A DNA stretch of 64,000 nucleotides, taken from NCBI GenBank assembly GCA_018195615.1, contig JAGTPG010000002.1, positions 4,829,501 to 4,893,500 of the forward strand. Reading direction: 5' to 3'. Origin of the DNA: Streptomyces tuirus (GTDB lineage Bacteria; Actinomycetota; Actinomycetes; Streptomycetales; Streptomycetaceae). Each line of letters starts with the position of its first letter. Position 1 is the stretch's first letter. The translations under genes were made by a program, and so were the position numbers. Shown here one piece after another: positions 40,574 to 50,492 of the stretch. A model generated the notes under the pieces. It worked only from the letters and a program-made list of their open reading frames with translations, searched no databases and was not told where the DNA came from.

Positions 40574-42051
40574 TCACTGCTTGCTCTTGATGACCGCCTC
40601 CATCACGTTCCTCGCGATCGGCGCCGCGAGGCCGCCGCCGGAGATGTCGTCACGCACGGCGTTGTCGTCCTCGATCACGACCGCCACGGCGACCGGCGCG
40701 CTGCCGTCGCTGTCCTTGGCGTAGGAGATGAACCACGCGTAGGGGTTCTCACTGTTGTCGACACCGTGCTGGGCGGTACCGGTCTTGCCGCCGACCTTGA
40801 CGCCGTCGATCTTGGCGTTCGATCCGGTGCCCTTGTCGACGACCGTCTCCATCATCGACTGCAGGATCTGGGCGTTCTCCGAGGAGAGCGGCTGGCTGAG
40901 CTCCTCCGGATCGGTCTTCTCGATGGTGTCGACGCTGCGGGCCTGGAGCTCGTCGACCATGTACGGCTTCATCAGCTTGCCGTCGTTGGCGATGGCCGAA
41001 GCCACCATGGCCATCTGCAGCGGGGTCGCGGCGGTGTTGAACTGTCCGATCGACGACAGCGCGGTCTGCGACGGGTTCATGTCGTCGGAGAAGACCGAGG
41101 CGTTGGAGCGGACGGGGGTGAACTGCTGCTCGGTGAAGCCGAACTTCTTGGCCATGTCCAGCATCTTGTCGTTGCCGAGGTCCGAGCCGATCTTGCCGAA
41201 GACGGTGTTGCAGGAGTACTGCAGGGCCACCCGGAGCGTGGCGTTCTTGCAGGGGATGTTGCCCTCGTTGGGCAGCTTGGTGGTGGTGCCCTCCATGACC
41301 CACGGGTCGGGCGAGTCCGTCTTCTGGTCCGCCTCCGTGTACAGCCCGTCCTCCAGGGCCGCGGCCGCGGTGACCACCTTGAAGGTGGAACCGGGGGATA
41401 CACCTCGCGCAGCGCCCGGTTGAGCATCGGGTCGTCGGGGTTGTTCTTCTTCTGGAGCTTCTGCCAGGCCTCGGTGTCCGTCGTCGTGGAGTTCCCGGCG
41501 AAGGACGACGGGTCGTACGACGGGTAGGAGGACATCGCGAGGATCTTGCCCGTCGACGGCTCCAGGGCGACGACGGCGCCCTTGCCGCCCTGCTTCTTCA
41601 GACCGTTGTACGCGGCCTTCTGCGCGGCGGCGTTCAGCGTCGTGACGACGTTGCCGCCTTCCTGCTTCTTGCCGGTGAGCATGTCGAGGGTGTTGCGGAA
41701 GAAGAGGCGGTCGTCGTTGCCGGTGAGGATGCCGTCCTCGAGGTTCTCCAGCTGGGTGGCGCCGAAGGCCTGCGAGGCATAGCCGGTGACCGGCGCCCAC
41801 ATGGGGCCGTCCTTGTAGGTCCGCTTGAACTTGAAGTCGCTGCCCGGCGTCTCGGCGGAGCCGGTGATCGGCTTGCCGTCGACGATGATGTCGCCGCGTG
41901 GGGACGCGTAGCGCTCGATGATGACGCGACGGTTGTTCTTGTCGGTCCTGAGCTCGTCCGCCTGGACGTACTGGATCCAGTTGTCGCGGATGAGGAGCGT
42001 GAGGACCAGCAGGCCGCAGAAGATCGCGATCCGGCGCAGGGGTTTGTTCAT
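40574..42051 (-). CDS. pbpA: Penicillin-binding protein PbpA (class B), one apparent frameshift
   Basis: A peptidoglycan transpeptidase working with the neighbouring RodA/FtsW glycosyltransferase. ATG 42051 (MNKPLRRIAIFC) overlaps the rodA stop. One membrane anchor is near residues 8-25. The transpeptidase motifs are STFK (active serine), SCN and KTGT. One G is missing near 41397 inside the sequence VYPPGSTFK, splitting the gene just before the active serine. About 492 residues rejoined, normal for the family. The active site is intact, so this is most likely a sequence error. Confidence 0.93.
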
Positions 42052-43490
42052 GAGGGGCGGACCACCTGGGTCATCTCGGCATCGGGGTTGCCGGCGGGTG
42101 CGGGCGCGGGTCGGCGGGCGGTGTCGCTGATCCTGAGCAGGATGCCGATCAGCGCCCAGTTGGCGATCACGGAGGAACCGCCGTAGGCCAGGAACGGCAT
42201 CGTCATACCGGTCAGCGGGATGAGCCCCATCACACCGCCGGCCACGACGAACACCTGGAGCGCGAAGGCCCCGGACAGGCCGACGGCGAGCAGCTTGCCG
42301 AACGGGTCGCGGGCGGCGAGGGCGGTGCGCACGCCGCGCTCCACGATCAGTGCGTACAGCAGCAGGATCGCCATGATGCCGGCCAGGCCCAGTTCCTCGC
42401 CGAAGGTGGCGAGGATGAAGTCGGAGTTGGCGGCGAAGCCGATGAGGTCGGAGTTTCCCTGGCCGAGTCCGGTGCCAAGGGTGCCGCCGGAACCGAAGGC
42501 CCACAGCGCCTGCATCGACTGCTCGGTGTGGCCGACGACGCCCTGCCGGCTCAGCTTGAACTCGTTCATCGGGTCGAGCCAGGCCTGGACACGCTGCTGC
42601 ACGTGCGGTTCGAAGGAGGCGACGGTGACAGCGCCGACCGCGGACATCAGCAGACCGAACACGATCCAGCTGGTCCGCTCGGTGGCGACGTACAGCATGA
42701 TCACGAACATGCCGAAGAACAGCAGCGAGGTACCGAGGTCGGTCTCGAAGACGAGGATCAGGATGGAGATCGCCCAGACGACGATGATCGGTCCGAGGTC
42801 GCGTCCGCGGGGCAGGTAGAGCCCCATGAAGCGGCGGCTCGCGAGGGCGAGGGCGTCGCGTTTCACCATGAGGTAGCCCGCGAAGAACACCGCGAGGACG
42901 ATCTTGGCGAATTCACCGGGCTGGATGGTGCCGAGACCCGGGATCTGGATCCAGATCCGTGCGCCGAAGACGTTCTTGCCGAGGCCCGGCACCAGTGGGA
43001 GGACCAGCAGGAACAGTGCGCCGGCCATGGAGATGTAGGTGTAGCGCTGAAGGACGCGGTGGTCCTTCAGGAAGATGATCACCGCGACGAACAGCGCGAC
43101 ACCCAGCGCGGAGTACATCAGCTGGCGAGGGGCCGCCTCGACGAACGTGTTCGACGCCTGCAGCCGCTTCGACTGGTCCAGACGCCAGATGACGACCAGG
43201 CCGATGCCGTTCAGCAGCGTGGCCAGCGGCAGCATCAGCGGGTCCGCGTACGGCGCGAACTTCCGTACGACGAGGTGGCCGACGCCCGCGAGCAGGCCGA
43301 GTCCCAGCCCGTAGCTCAGCAGGCCCGGAGGCACCGAGTCGTTGAGGGCCAGCCCGACATTGGCATAGGCGAACACCGGAATGACAACGGCGAACACCAG
43401 CAGCGCCAGCTCGGTGTTGCGGCGGCTCGGGGCGCCGATCGCGCCGATCGTGGACGTGTGGTGCGTCGGCGAGTTCGTAGTACTGCTCAT
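42048..43490 (-). CDS. rodA: SEDS-family peptidoglycan glycosyltransferase RodA/FtsW
   Basis: 480 residues with about ten membrane segments. SEDS motifs: GARIWIQIPGLGTIQPGEFAK, FETDLGTSLLFFG, and the C-terminal PLTGMTMPFLAYGGSS. A polymerase of glycan strands paired with PbpA. The stop overlaps the pbpA start (ATGA). The cytoplasmic start (MSSTTNSPTHHTS) is disordered. Confidence 0.93.
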   Translation of the reverse strand: MSSTTNSPTHHTSTIGAIGAPSRRNTELALLVFAVVIPVFAYANVGLALNDSVPPGLLSYGLGLGLLAGVGHLVVRKFAPYADPLMLPLATLLNGIGLVVIWRLDQSKRLQASNTFVEAAPRQLMYSALGVALFVAVIIFLKDHRVLQRYTYISMAGALFLLVLPLVPGLGKNVFGARIWIQIPGLGTIQPGEFAKIVLAVFFAGYLMVKRDALALASRRFMGLYLPRGRDLGPIIVVWAISILILVFETDLGTSLLFFGMFVIMLYVATERTSWIVFGLLMSAVGAVTVASFEPHVQQRVQAWLDPMNEFKLSRQGVVGHTEQSMQALWAFGSGGTLGTGLGQGNSDLIGFAANSDFILATFGEELGLAGIMAILLLYALIVERGVRTALAARDPFGKLLAVGLSGAFALQVFVVAGGVMGLIPLTGMTMPFLAYGGSSVIANWALIGILLRISDTARRPAPAPAGNPDAEMTQVVRPS

Positions 43491-43517
43491 CGTGTGACGG
43501 GGCCTCTCACGGCTTGC

Positions 43518-45067
43518 CTACTGCTTACCGCACAGCGAGACGACCTTCTGCTCTTCCTCCGAGAGGCTGGGGCCGGGGCTGGGAGTGGGTGCGGTCGTGG
43601 TCGGGGGCGTGGACTTCTCAGGCGTCGACGGCGAGCCCGACGGGTTCGACGGGTTCGGCGTCGGTGTGGCCTTGGACGTGAAGGAGGCGGGAGTGGTTCC
43701 CGTGGTGCCCCCGGCCTCGCCCTCGCCGGTCTTGGAGTTGTTCCGGCTCTCGGCCTCGCGCCGCTGCGCCTCCTTCTTGCACGCGGAGGCCTGCACCGAC
43801 AGTTCCTGGATCTTCGCCTGGGCGTTCTTCAGCCCGCCCTCGGCGATGGTCGCCTTGACCAGCTTCTGCTGGTAGGGCGGCAGGTACTTGAGTTCGATCT
43901 CGGGGTGGTCCTTCTCGACCTTCGAGAGCGACACCCAGGCCAGGTCCTGGCTGATGCCCCGGTACAGCGCGACGTGCTCGTCCTCGGCGCCGACGTAGTA
44001 CTGGGTCTGCGTCCAGCGCCAGCCGCCGTACAGACCGCCGCCGACGACGGCCAGCGCGAGGGCGCCGTAGAGCGATCTCTTCAGCCACCGGCCCTTCTTG
44101 CGGGGCTTGCTGAAGTCGTCGTCGCCGTAGTCGAAGCCGGCCGCCGGGATGAAGCCGGTGGTGTCGCCGGAGCCGGGCGGGCCGAACTCGCCGCCGCCGT
44201 GACCGTGTCCCTGGCGGCCGAGGCCGGAGGCGCGGCCGGCGGGGGTCTGCATGATGCCGTTGTCGTGCAGCTGGTGCTGGTTCTCGGCGACGGCGCCGAC
44301 CACGACCGGGGTGTCGGACAGCTGGCCGGCGAGGGTGTCGCCGGTGTCGAGGTCCAGGACGTCGGCGACGATGACGGTGATGTTGTCCGGGCCGCCGCCC
44401 CGCAGCGCCAGCTCGATCAGGTTCTGGACGGTCTCCTGGGGCCCTGGTAGCTGGCGAGGGTGTCCTCCAGGGTCTGGTGGGACACCACGCCGGACAGGCC
44501 GTCGGAGCAGATCAGGTAGCGGTCGCCGGCACGGACCTCGCGGATGGAGAGGTCCGGTTCGACGTGGTCGCCGCTGCCGAGCGCGCGCATGAGGAGCGAG
44601 CGCTGCGGGTGGGTCGTGGCCTCTTCCTCGGTGATGCGGCCCTCGTCGACCAGGCGCTGCACCCAGGTGTGGTCCTGGGTGATCTGCGTCAGCACGCCGT
44701 CGCGCAGGAGGTAGGCGCGGGAGTCGCCGACGTGGACCAGGCCGAGGCGCTGGCCGGTCCACAGCAGGGCGGTCAAGGTGGTGCCCATGCCCTCCAGCTG
44801 CGGGTCCTCCTCGACCATGGAGCGCAGCTGGTCGTTGGCGCGCTGGACGGCCGTGCCGAGGGAGGTGAGGACGTCGGAGCCGGGGACGTCGTCGTCGAGC
44901 GCGACGATGGTGGAGATGGCCTCGGAGGAGGCGACCTCACCGGCCGCGGCGCCGCCCATGCCGTCGGCGATGGCGAGCAGGCGCGGGCCGGCGTACCCGG
45001 AGTCCTCGTTGCCCTCCCGGATCATGCCCTTGTGCGATCCGGCGGCGAAGCGCAGTGACAGACTCAT
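43518..45067 (-). CDS. pstP: PP2C-type Ser/Thr phosphatase PstP, one apparent frameshift
   Basis: Reverses PknB phosphorylation. ATG 45067 (MSLSLRFAAGSHKG) behind GAGG. The catalytic domain includes REGNEDSGYAG, AIADGMGGAAAGE, LVHVGDSRAYL and, after the break, RGGGPDNITVIV. One base is missing near 44443 (LASYQ-GPQETVQNLIE). A membrane segment (LYGALALAVVGGGLYGGW) and an extracellular Thr/Pro-rich tail follow. About 516 residues rejoined, the usual length. The metal-binding aspartates are all present. Confidence 0.93.
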
Positions 45068-45199
45068 GCGCACCTCGCCTGTCGGCTCCGGGTACAGCCG
45101 GTCGTGTCGAGCCACACTGCCCACCCTCCGGTCGGGAGCGCGCCGGGGCCCAGGGTGGGGCCCGCCACTGCGTGCTCGCTCCGCTCGCTCATTTTCGTA

Positions 45200-45709
45200 C
45201 TACTTCCGCAGCTCGATGACGGTCTTGCCGATGCGGATCGGCGCGCCCAGCGCAATCGGTGTGGGAGTCGTCAGCCGGTTCCGGTCAAGGTACGTGCCGT
45301 TGGTGGAGCCGAGGTCCTCGACGATCCACTGGCCGTCGCGGTCCGGGTAGATCCTGGCATGGCGGCTGGAGGCGTAGTCGTCGTCCAGCACGATCGTCGA
45401 GTCGTGCGCCCGGCCCAGGGTGATGGTCTGGCCCTGCAGCGCGACCGTGGTGCCGGTGAGGGTGCCCTCGGTCACGACCAGCTTGGTGGGGGCGTTGCGG
45501 CCGCGCCGGCCGCCGCCGGACTGCTGGCGCTGCTGCGGCGGCGCCTGGCGGGCGGCCTGCTGCTGCCGGCCGGCCTCGCGGCGCGAACCGCGCTGGGTGA
45601 CCCGCGTACCGAACAGGTCGCTCCGGATGACCTGCACGGCCACGATCACGAACAGCCACAGTACGGCCAGGAAACCCAGCCGCATGACCGTGAGGGTCAG
45701 CTCTGACAT
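45200..45709 (-). CDS. fhaB: FHA-domain membrane protein FhaB/FipA type
   Basis: 169 residues: N-terminal membrane segment (LGFLAVLWLFVIVAVQV), basic Arg/Gln linker, C-terminal FHA domain with LGRAHDS, SSRHARI and DLGSTNGTY. FHA domains bind phosphothreonine, so it is a reader of the kinase encoded downstream. ATG 45709. It lies 10 bp from fhaA. Confidence 0.92.
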   Translation of the reverse strand: MSELTLTVMRLGFLAVLWLFVIVAVQVIRSDLFGTRVTQRGSRREAGRQQQAARQAPPQQRQQSGGGRRGRNAPTKLVVTEGTLTGTTVALQGQTITLGRAHDSTIVLDDDYASSRHARIYPDRDGQWIVEDLGSTNGTYLDRNRLTTPTPIALGAPIRIGKTVIELRK

Positions 45710-45719
45710 TGCCCCCGCT

Positions 45720-46577
45720 TCACCCTTCGGCTTGCCGGTAAATGATGGTGGTGCTGCCCACGACGATCCGCGAGCCGTCGCGGAGCGTAGCGCGGGTGGT
45801 GTGCTGCCCGTCCACCACGATGCCGTTGGTGGACCCGAGATCCTGGATCGTCGAGGGCGTTCCGGTCCGGATCTCGCAGTGCCGGCGGGAGACGCCGGGG
45901 TCGTCGATCCGCACGTCGGCGTCGGTGCTGCGGCCCAGCACGAGCGTCGGGCGGGAGATCTGATGGCGGGTGCCGTTGATCTCGATCCAGTGGCGGGTAC
46001 GTCCGCCGGAGGCCGGGGCGGCCGGGGGCCGCTGGCCGCCCGCGGGCTGCGGGTAGCCGTATCCGCCGGGCGGCGGCGCGGACGGCATGGGCGGGGCGCC
46101 GGCGGGCGCGGCGGCCGGCGGGTAGCCGTAGCCACCGGGGCGTCCGCCCTGCGGGGCGGCGGGCGCGGCGGCGCCGCCTCCCGGGCCGCCCTGCTGGCTG
46201 CTGGAGGAGGCGAGCGTACGGCTGCGCACCCGGTACAGGCCGGTGTCGAGGTCGTCCGCCTTCTCCAGGTGCACCTTGATCGGGCCCATGAAGGTGTAGC
46301 GCTGCTGCTTGGCGTAGTCGCGCACCATGCCGGCGAGCTCGTCGCCGAGCTGGCCGGAGTAGGGGCTGAGCCGCTCGAAGTCCGGCGTGCTCAGCTCCAC
46401 GATGAAGTCGTTGGGCACGACCGTGCGGTCACGGTTCCAGATGGTGGCGTTGTTGTCGCACTCGCGCTGGAGCGCGCCGGCGATCTCCACGGGCTGGACC
46501 TCGGACTTGAACACCTTGGCGAAGGTGCCGTTGACCAGACCTTCGAGACGCTGCTCGAACTTCTTCAGGACTCCCAT
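45720..46577 (-). CDS. fhaA: FhaA: DUF3662 plus FHA-domain protein
   Basis: 285 residues. The N-terminal DUF3662 domain spans about residues 1-115 (MGVLKKFEQRLEGLVNG), a Gly/Pro/Tyr-rich linker follows, and a C-terminal FHA domain has LGRSTDADVRIDDPGVSRRHCEI and DLGSTNGI. In mycobacteria FhaA binds phosphorylated wall-precursor flippase MviN. First gene of the fhaA-fhaB-pstP-rodA-pbpA-pknB operon; ATG 46577 follows AGGAGGTG, a perfect ribosome-binding site. Confidence 0.94.
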   Translation of the reverse strand: MGVLKKFEQRLEGLVNGTFAKVFKSEVQPVEIAGALQRECDNNATIWNRDRTVVPNDFIVELSTPDFERLSPYSGQLGDELAGMVRDYAKQQRYTFMGPIKVHLEKADDLDTGLYRVRSRTLASSSSQQGGPGGGAAAPAAPQGGRPGGYGYPPAAAPAGAPPMPSAPPPGGYGYPQPAGGQRPPAAPASGGRTRHWIEINGTRHQISRPTLVLGRSTDADVRIDDPGVSRRHCEIRTGTPSTIQDLGSTNGIVVDGQHTTRATLRDGSRIVVGSTTIIYRQAEG

Positions 46578-47050
46578 GGGGCACCTCCTCCGTCGCTGCC
46601 GTCCTGTGTACTGCCCTGCGGGCCGCTTGCCTGGTACTGCTTACTGATCGTATCCACGCGCCGCTCGATCGGCTGGTTCCCCCTGTCAGCACGGCCGACG
46701 GGTGTCGACGCATGACGAAGTTCCCTGTGGAGCTCTCCTTCGAACTCCTCCGGTGGTACTGCTGCGCGTGACCGCTTCGCGTACTCCTCGCAAGGATCGT
46801 AGAGGCGGCCGCAGACCAGTGTCCCGCACCTGACTGTGGACGCGGACCGCCTCGTGGGGAGACGGGGGTACCGGTACGAGGTTGATACGTGAAGCAGTAC
46901 GCGTTGATACGTGGCAGGGGCACCGAAGGTTCGCCGGGGGCCCTGCCTGCGGGAAGAAGGGATGTGAACCCACCCCGTCCAGCGTGCTAATGTTCTGGGT
47001 GTCGGAAGGCGCCAGCCCCCAAGGGGCCGACGCCCAGGACACACCCAAAT
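46578..47050. other. Intergenic region between fhaA and tRNA-Leu
   Basis: 473 bp with no supported gene. It must carry the promoter of the fhaA-pknB operon on the minus strand and of tRNA-Leu on the plus strand. The frames across it are GC-driven and lack start signals. Confidence 0.55.
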
Positions 47051-47133
47051 GCGCGGGTGGCGGAATAGGCAGACGCGCTGGATTCAGGTTCCAGTGCCCG
47101 CAAGGGCGTGGGGGTTCAACTCCCCCTCGCGCA
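47051..47133 (+). tRNA. tRNA-Leu (CAG)
   Basis: 83 nt class II tRNA. Acceptor GCGCGGG/CTCGCGC, anticodon loop TTCAGGT (CAG), a variable arm around GCCCGCAAGGGC and T-arm GGGGTTCAACTCCCC. No CCA is encoded. A genomic island begins directly downstream, as often happens at tRNA genes. Confidence 0.96.
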
Positions 47134-47170
47134 CTGTGGAGCACCGACGAAAGTGCTCTAGTTGCACCGA

Positions 47171-47210
47171 CGGAACGGGCGGCATCGTGATCACGATGCC
47201 GCCCGTTCCG
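47171..47210. repeat. Perfect 40-bp palindrome next to tRNA-Leu
   Basis: The two 20-bp halves (47171-47190 and 47191-47210) are exact reverse complements with no spacer. It lies 37 bp after the tRNA. It could be a terminator, a recombination or attachment site, or a protein-binding site. No T run follows. Confidence 0.9.
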
Positions 47211-47233
47211 CTGTGTGTGGGCAGAAACACGTG

Positions 47234-47269
47234 GACCGCCGACGGCTTGAGGCCGTCGGCGGTCTGGTT
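47234..47269 (+). terminator. Terminator between tRNA-Leu and the transposase gene
   Basis: 13-bp perfect stem GACCGCCGACGGC/GCCGTCGGCGGTC with loop TTGAG, followed by TGGTTTTC. Confidence 0.8.
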
Positions 47270-47334
47270 TTCGGGTGTGGATCTCTGGTTGTTCTGCCGG
47301 GGGCTACGGGGGCTTGTGAGGAAGGTCTCAGGGC

Positions 47335-49095
47335 TTAGGGCTGGGTGACGTAGCCCTTGGGGGTCCAGGTGCCCAGTGGCTTGGTCTTGCGGCGGCGGGT
47401 GGGCCGGCGGTGGGGTCGGTCGTCGTGGAGAGCAATGGAGTCGGCCCAGGCCCTCAGCTTGCGGCGGTTGGCGTGGGCGAGCTGGAAGGCCAGCAGGAGG
47501 GTCTGGGCGGCGATGCCGCGGATCCGGCGGGTGCCGGCGTCTTCGAGGCGCTCGTAGAGGGTGTCCTTGGCGAAGCCGTTGATGCCTTCGACGCTGTTGC
47601 GGAGCCGGAAATACACGCGCTGCCAGGCTTCGGAGCCGTACTGAAGTGGCTGCCAGAGGTTGGCTGCGGCTTCCGGTGGGACGGTGACGGTCTTCTGGCT
47701 GCAGCACGGGGGTGAGCCTGCGGGGCTGGGAGCGGGGTCGACGAGGGGCAGGTGGATGCCGCGGCCGAGGGTGTAGGTCTTGAGGGGGCACTGGGCGCGG
47801 TTGGCCTCGGCAGGGCACATCACGCGCCGGTGACCTTCGGCGTCGGGGCGCTGCTTGGGCATGAAGAGGTACGCGGCTCGGGCACGGACGCGGTCGATCC
47901 AGGTCTGCTTGTCGATCTTCTTGGCGATCAGGTCCTTGGTGGCTTCCTTGAGCTCCTGTGGCATGGACGGGCAGTACCAGTTGCCCTCGACGAGTTCGGC
48001 GCCGGCGAAGCCGGCCTGGACGCCCAACTGGTCCCTGGCGTAGTCGTAGACGGGCTCGTAGCCCATGGCGCGGATGGGGAGCTGGAAGTTCTCCGGCCTC
48101 TGGCCGTTGTAGGCGCGGTCGCCCGCCAGGTAGCCGCGCGGGAGGCTGTCGTCGATCTGCTGGAGAGCCTCGACGGCGACGTGGCCGGGGCGGTGGCTGG
48201 GCTTGTCGACGGAGAAGGCGATGACCAGGGCCGGGACGACGTCGGGGTCGGCGGAGCCGTCAGGCAGGGGGACGCCGTTGCGGCTGGGATCGCGGGCGAT
48301 GACGAGGGAGGCGTCGTAGCCGAACAGGCGCTTCTTGATGCGCTCCGCCTGCTTCTGGAGCCTGGCGCCCTTCTTGTCCTGCAGGGCGGGCGCGAGGTCG
48401 TCGAGGGCGAGTGGGTCCTTGTGCTTGGTGGTGCGCACGTACCAGGCGGCGTCGGGGTCGGTGGCGGTGACGGGGCTGTCGGCAGCCAGGCCCTTGGAGT
48501 AGGTGCCGACGGCGGTGGCGTCGACGCATACAGAGCCGTCCCAACGGTCTTCCAGGAGAGCCATCGCGTCACGCAGGGACACGGCCAGGATCAGGTTGGC
48601 AAGCTTGATCATGAGACCGCGCTTGCGGGCGAGCTCACCCGTGTCGGCCTTGGCCAGGAGTTTCTCTGCATGGCGGCGGGCCAGGCGGTGGTTTTTGGGC
48701 AGCGGGGACGGGTCGATCGCTTCGAGGATGCTGTGCAGGCGGCGGCGGACTGTGGCGTAGGCGGCTTCGAAGCCGCGGTCGTGGTCGGGGTAGCGGCGCA
48801 GGCCGAGCTGCTCGCGCATCGGCTCGGAGAGGGAGAAGAACAGCAGGTCGGTGACGGCGGTGAAGGTGACGACGCCGCCGTTGCGGGCGGAGGCCAGGCT
48901 CATGCCGACCAGCAGGGCCTCGACAGGGAGCTTGCAAGGGCAGCCAGTGCGGCGTGCGACGAGCGGTGCGATCTCCTCGATCAGGCCCGAGCCGGCCACT
49001 TCGTCGCGGATCCGGGCAACTTCGGGGTCGGGAACGAGGGCGCGCTGGGAGCGCAGGCGGGCGATACGGGTGTGGCGTGCGAGGCGGCTGGTCAT
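47335..49095 (-). CDS. DDE transposase (IS1182/IS5-like)
   Basis: 586 residues, intact. The N-terminal part resembles IS1182-type transposases (CKLPVEALLVGMSLASARNGG). Candidate catalytic acids: first aspartate in SVCVDATAVGT, second in GYLAGDRAYNG, glutamate in RNSVEGINGFAK. The C-terminal tail is basic. Its ATG (49095) starts 2 bp after the stop of the upstream recombinase-like gene, so the two form an operon, unlike a simple insertion sequence. I found no terminal inverted repeats by eye. Confidence 0.8.
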   Translation of the reverse strand: MTSRLARHTRIARLRSQRALVPDPEVARIRDEVAGSGLIEEIAPLVARRTGCPCKLPVEALLVGMSLASARNGGVVTFTAVTDLLFFSLSEPMREQLGLRRYPDHDRGFEAAYATVRRRLHSILEAIDPSPLPKNHRLARRHAEKLLAKADTGELARKRGLMIKLANLILAVSLRDAMALLEDRWDGSVCVDATAVGTYSKGLAADSPVTATDPDAAWYVRTTKHKDPLALDDLAPALQDKKGARLQKQAERIKKRLFGYDASLVIARDPSRNGVPLPDGSADPDVVPALVIAFSVDKPSHRPGHVAVEALQQIDDSLPRGYLAGDRAYNGQRPENFQLPIRAMGYEPVYDYARDQLGVQAGFAGAELVEGNWYCPSMPQELKEATKDLIAKKIDKQTWIDRVRARAAYLFMPKQRPDAEGHRRVMCPAEANRAQCPLKTYTLGRGIHLPLVDPAPSPAGSPPCCSQKTVTVPPEAAANLWQPLQYGSEAWQRVYFRLRNSVEGINGFAKDTLYERLEDAGTRRIRGIAAQTLLLAFQLAHANRRKLRAWADSIALHDDRPHRRPTRRRKTKPLGTWTPKGYVTQP

Positions 49096-49097
49096 GG

Positions 49098-50009
49098 TCA
49101 GAACTCCTTGAGCGCGGCGGCGGCCTGGTCGGGCGAGAGGTTGCGGACGTGGGGCAGGACCCGGTCGATGGAGCGCAGGGTGGTCAGGCCTGCGGCGGCC
49201 ATCAGGGTGGGCAGGTGCATGCGGGCTTCGATGGCGTCAACGAGCCAGGTGGCACGAGCCCGGCCTACGACCAGCGGAGGCGTTCCTGGCGGCTTCTTGG
49301 TGCGGGCGAGGAAGTTGGTGACGGTGTTGGTACCGCGGGCGAGGCTGCTCGGGCGGAAGAGATAGCGGGCCTGGCCGGGGCGGGAGGCCCAGGCAGCGGC
49401 CTCGGTGAGGACAGGGGCCCAAGCGGTGCGGCACAACACCACCCGGGCACGCTGTCCGCGGACGGCGACGGCGACGGCGCCGTTGGGCGCCTCGCGGACG
49501 TCGTGGGTGCGCAGCGGGATGATCTCGGGTGAGTCCAGGGCGCAGCCGAAGCCGAGGGCGAGCAGCGTCAGGAGGCCGTTACGGAGTTCGTCGGTGGGCT
49601 GGGCGCGGGCGGAGGCGTACAGCTGGGCCTGTTCCGGCTGTGCGTAGGGGCGGGAGGCGTCCGAGCAGGAGTAGGCGGCGGGGGTGCCGGTGATCAGGTC
49701 GGGGCCGAGCAGGGCGCGGCGCAGTTTGTTGAGGCGGCAGCGGCGGTTGGATCGGGAGGGCTCTTCCAGGTGTAGGCAGCCGGTAGCCAGGTACCACTCG
49801 ATCGCCTCCAGGGTGAGCAGGTGCTCGGCCTTGGTGGGGCGCCCGCAGGCGTCGGCGTGAGCGGCGGCGTGAGCCAGAGCGCCAAGCCAGTCCCGAGCTT
49901 CCTTGGGCGTGGCCGGCCCAGCCTTGGCGACGGCGCGGCGGCAGTCGGGGCCGATACGGGCCCAGACAGGCCCCGGCAGCTTGGGCCGGTAGCGCTCGAT
50001 CGCATCCAT
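49098..50009 (-). CDS. Tyrosine-recombinase-like protein lacking obvious catalytic residues
   Basis: 303 residues from ATG 50009. The layout resembles a tyrosine recombinase. An N-terminal helical domain is followed by a C-terminal region with LLTLLALGFGCALDSPEIIPLRTHDV (box I-like) and RARATWLVDAIEARMHLPTLMAAAGL (box II-like). But the box I arginine is replaced (GCALDSPE), the GH motif is AGL and no tyrosine follows at SIDRVLPH. It may be an inactive or DNA-binding derivative. It precedes and is coupled to the transposase gene. The family assignment is tentative. Confidence 0.55.
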   Translation of the reverse strand: MDAIERYRPKLPGPVWARIGPDCRRAVAKAGPATPKEARDWLGALAHAAAHADACGRPTKAEHLLTLEAIEWYLATGCLHLEEPSRSNRRCRLNKLRRALLGPDLITGTPAAYSCSDASRPYAQPEQAQLYASARAQPTDELRNGLLTLLALGFGCALDSPEIIPLRTHDVREAPNGAVAVAVRGQRARVVLCRTAWAPVLTEAAAWASRPGQARYLFRPSSLARGTNTVTNFLARTKKPPGTPPLVVGRARATWLVDAIEARMHLPTLMAAAGLTTLRSIDRVLPHVRNLSPDQAAAALKEF

Positions 50010-50120
50010 CGTGACTCTCCACCAGGAAAGAACCCCGGGAGGGGTGTGTTTGGAATAGCATGCGGTGGAGTTGGCGGACGCTGTCATCCCTGGAGGGCCG
50101 GATGGGCGACACTCTTCGCT

Positions 50121-50432
50121 GTGCCACGAGGAGACAAGCGACGACGCAGCCCTGCCGAGTACGTGACCGACGGCGCGTGGCCGCACGCCGTGCTCGATGA
50201 CCACCACGGCGCCCGCGTGGCGCAGGAGGTGGCGGCGAGGCTGCGCAGGGTGATCGACGAGAGGGGCTGGTCGGTCGCCGAGGTGTCCCGGCGCAGTGGC
50301 GTGTCCCGCATGACGGTCGCCCAGGTGCTCGACGGCGCGGTGTGGTGCGACCTGCTGACGATCGCGAACCTGGAGAAGATGCTCGGCGTGGACCTGTGGC
50401 CCGGGAGGAACCCCGGCAATCCGCCGCAATAA
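50121..50432 (+). CDS. Small helix-turn-helix (XRE-like) DNA-binding protein
   Basis: 103 residues from GTG 50121: MPRGDKRRRSPAEYVTDGAW, then RLRRVIDERGWSVAEVSRRSGVSRMTVAQVL (helix-turn-helix) and a C-terminal LLTIANLEKMLGVDLWP. It is divergent from the recombinase/transposase operon with a 111-bp gap and probably regulates it; that is inferred from position. A frame open upstream overlaps the opposing gene and is not used. Confidence 0.8.
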   Translation: MPRGDKRRRSPAEYVTDGAWPHAVLDDHHGARVAQEVAARLRRVIDERGWSVAEVSRRSGVSRMTVAQVLDGAVWCDLLTIANLEKMLGVDLWPGRNPGNPPQ

Positions 50433-50492
50433 ATTCGCATGGGCATTCGACTTCCTGAAAAAGGCAGGTGGAATTGGCCGAACGCCTGACAT

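Noticed and set aside
42528..44450. 640-residue plus-strand frame opposite rodA and pstP
   Set aside because: Crosses two real minus-strand genes and their gap; no domain.
47335..49095. A simple insertion sequence with terminal inverted repeats
   Set aside because: No matching ends or target duplication could be found by eye, and the gene is coupled to an upstream gene.
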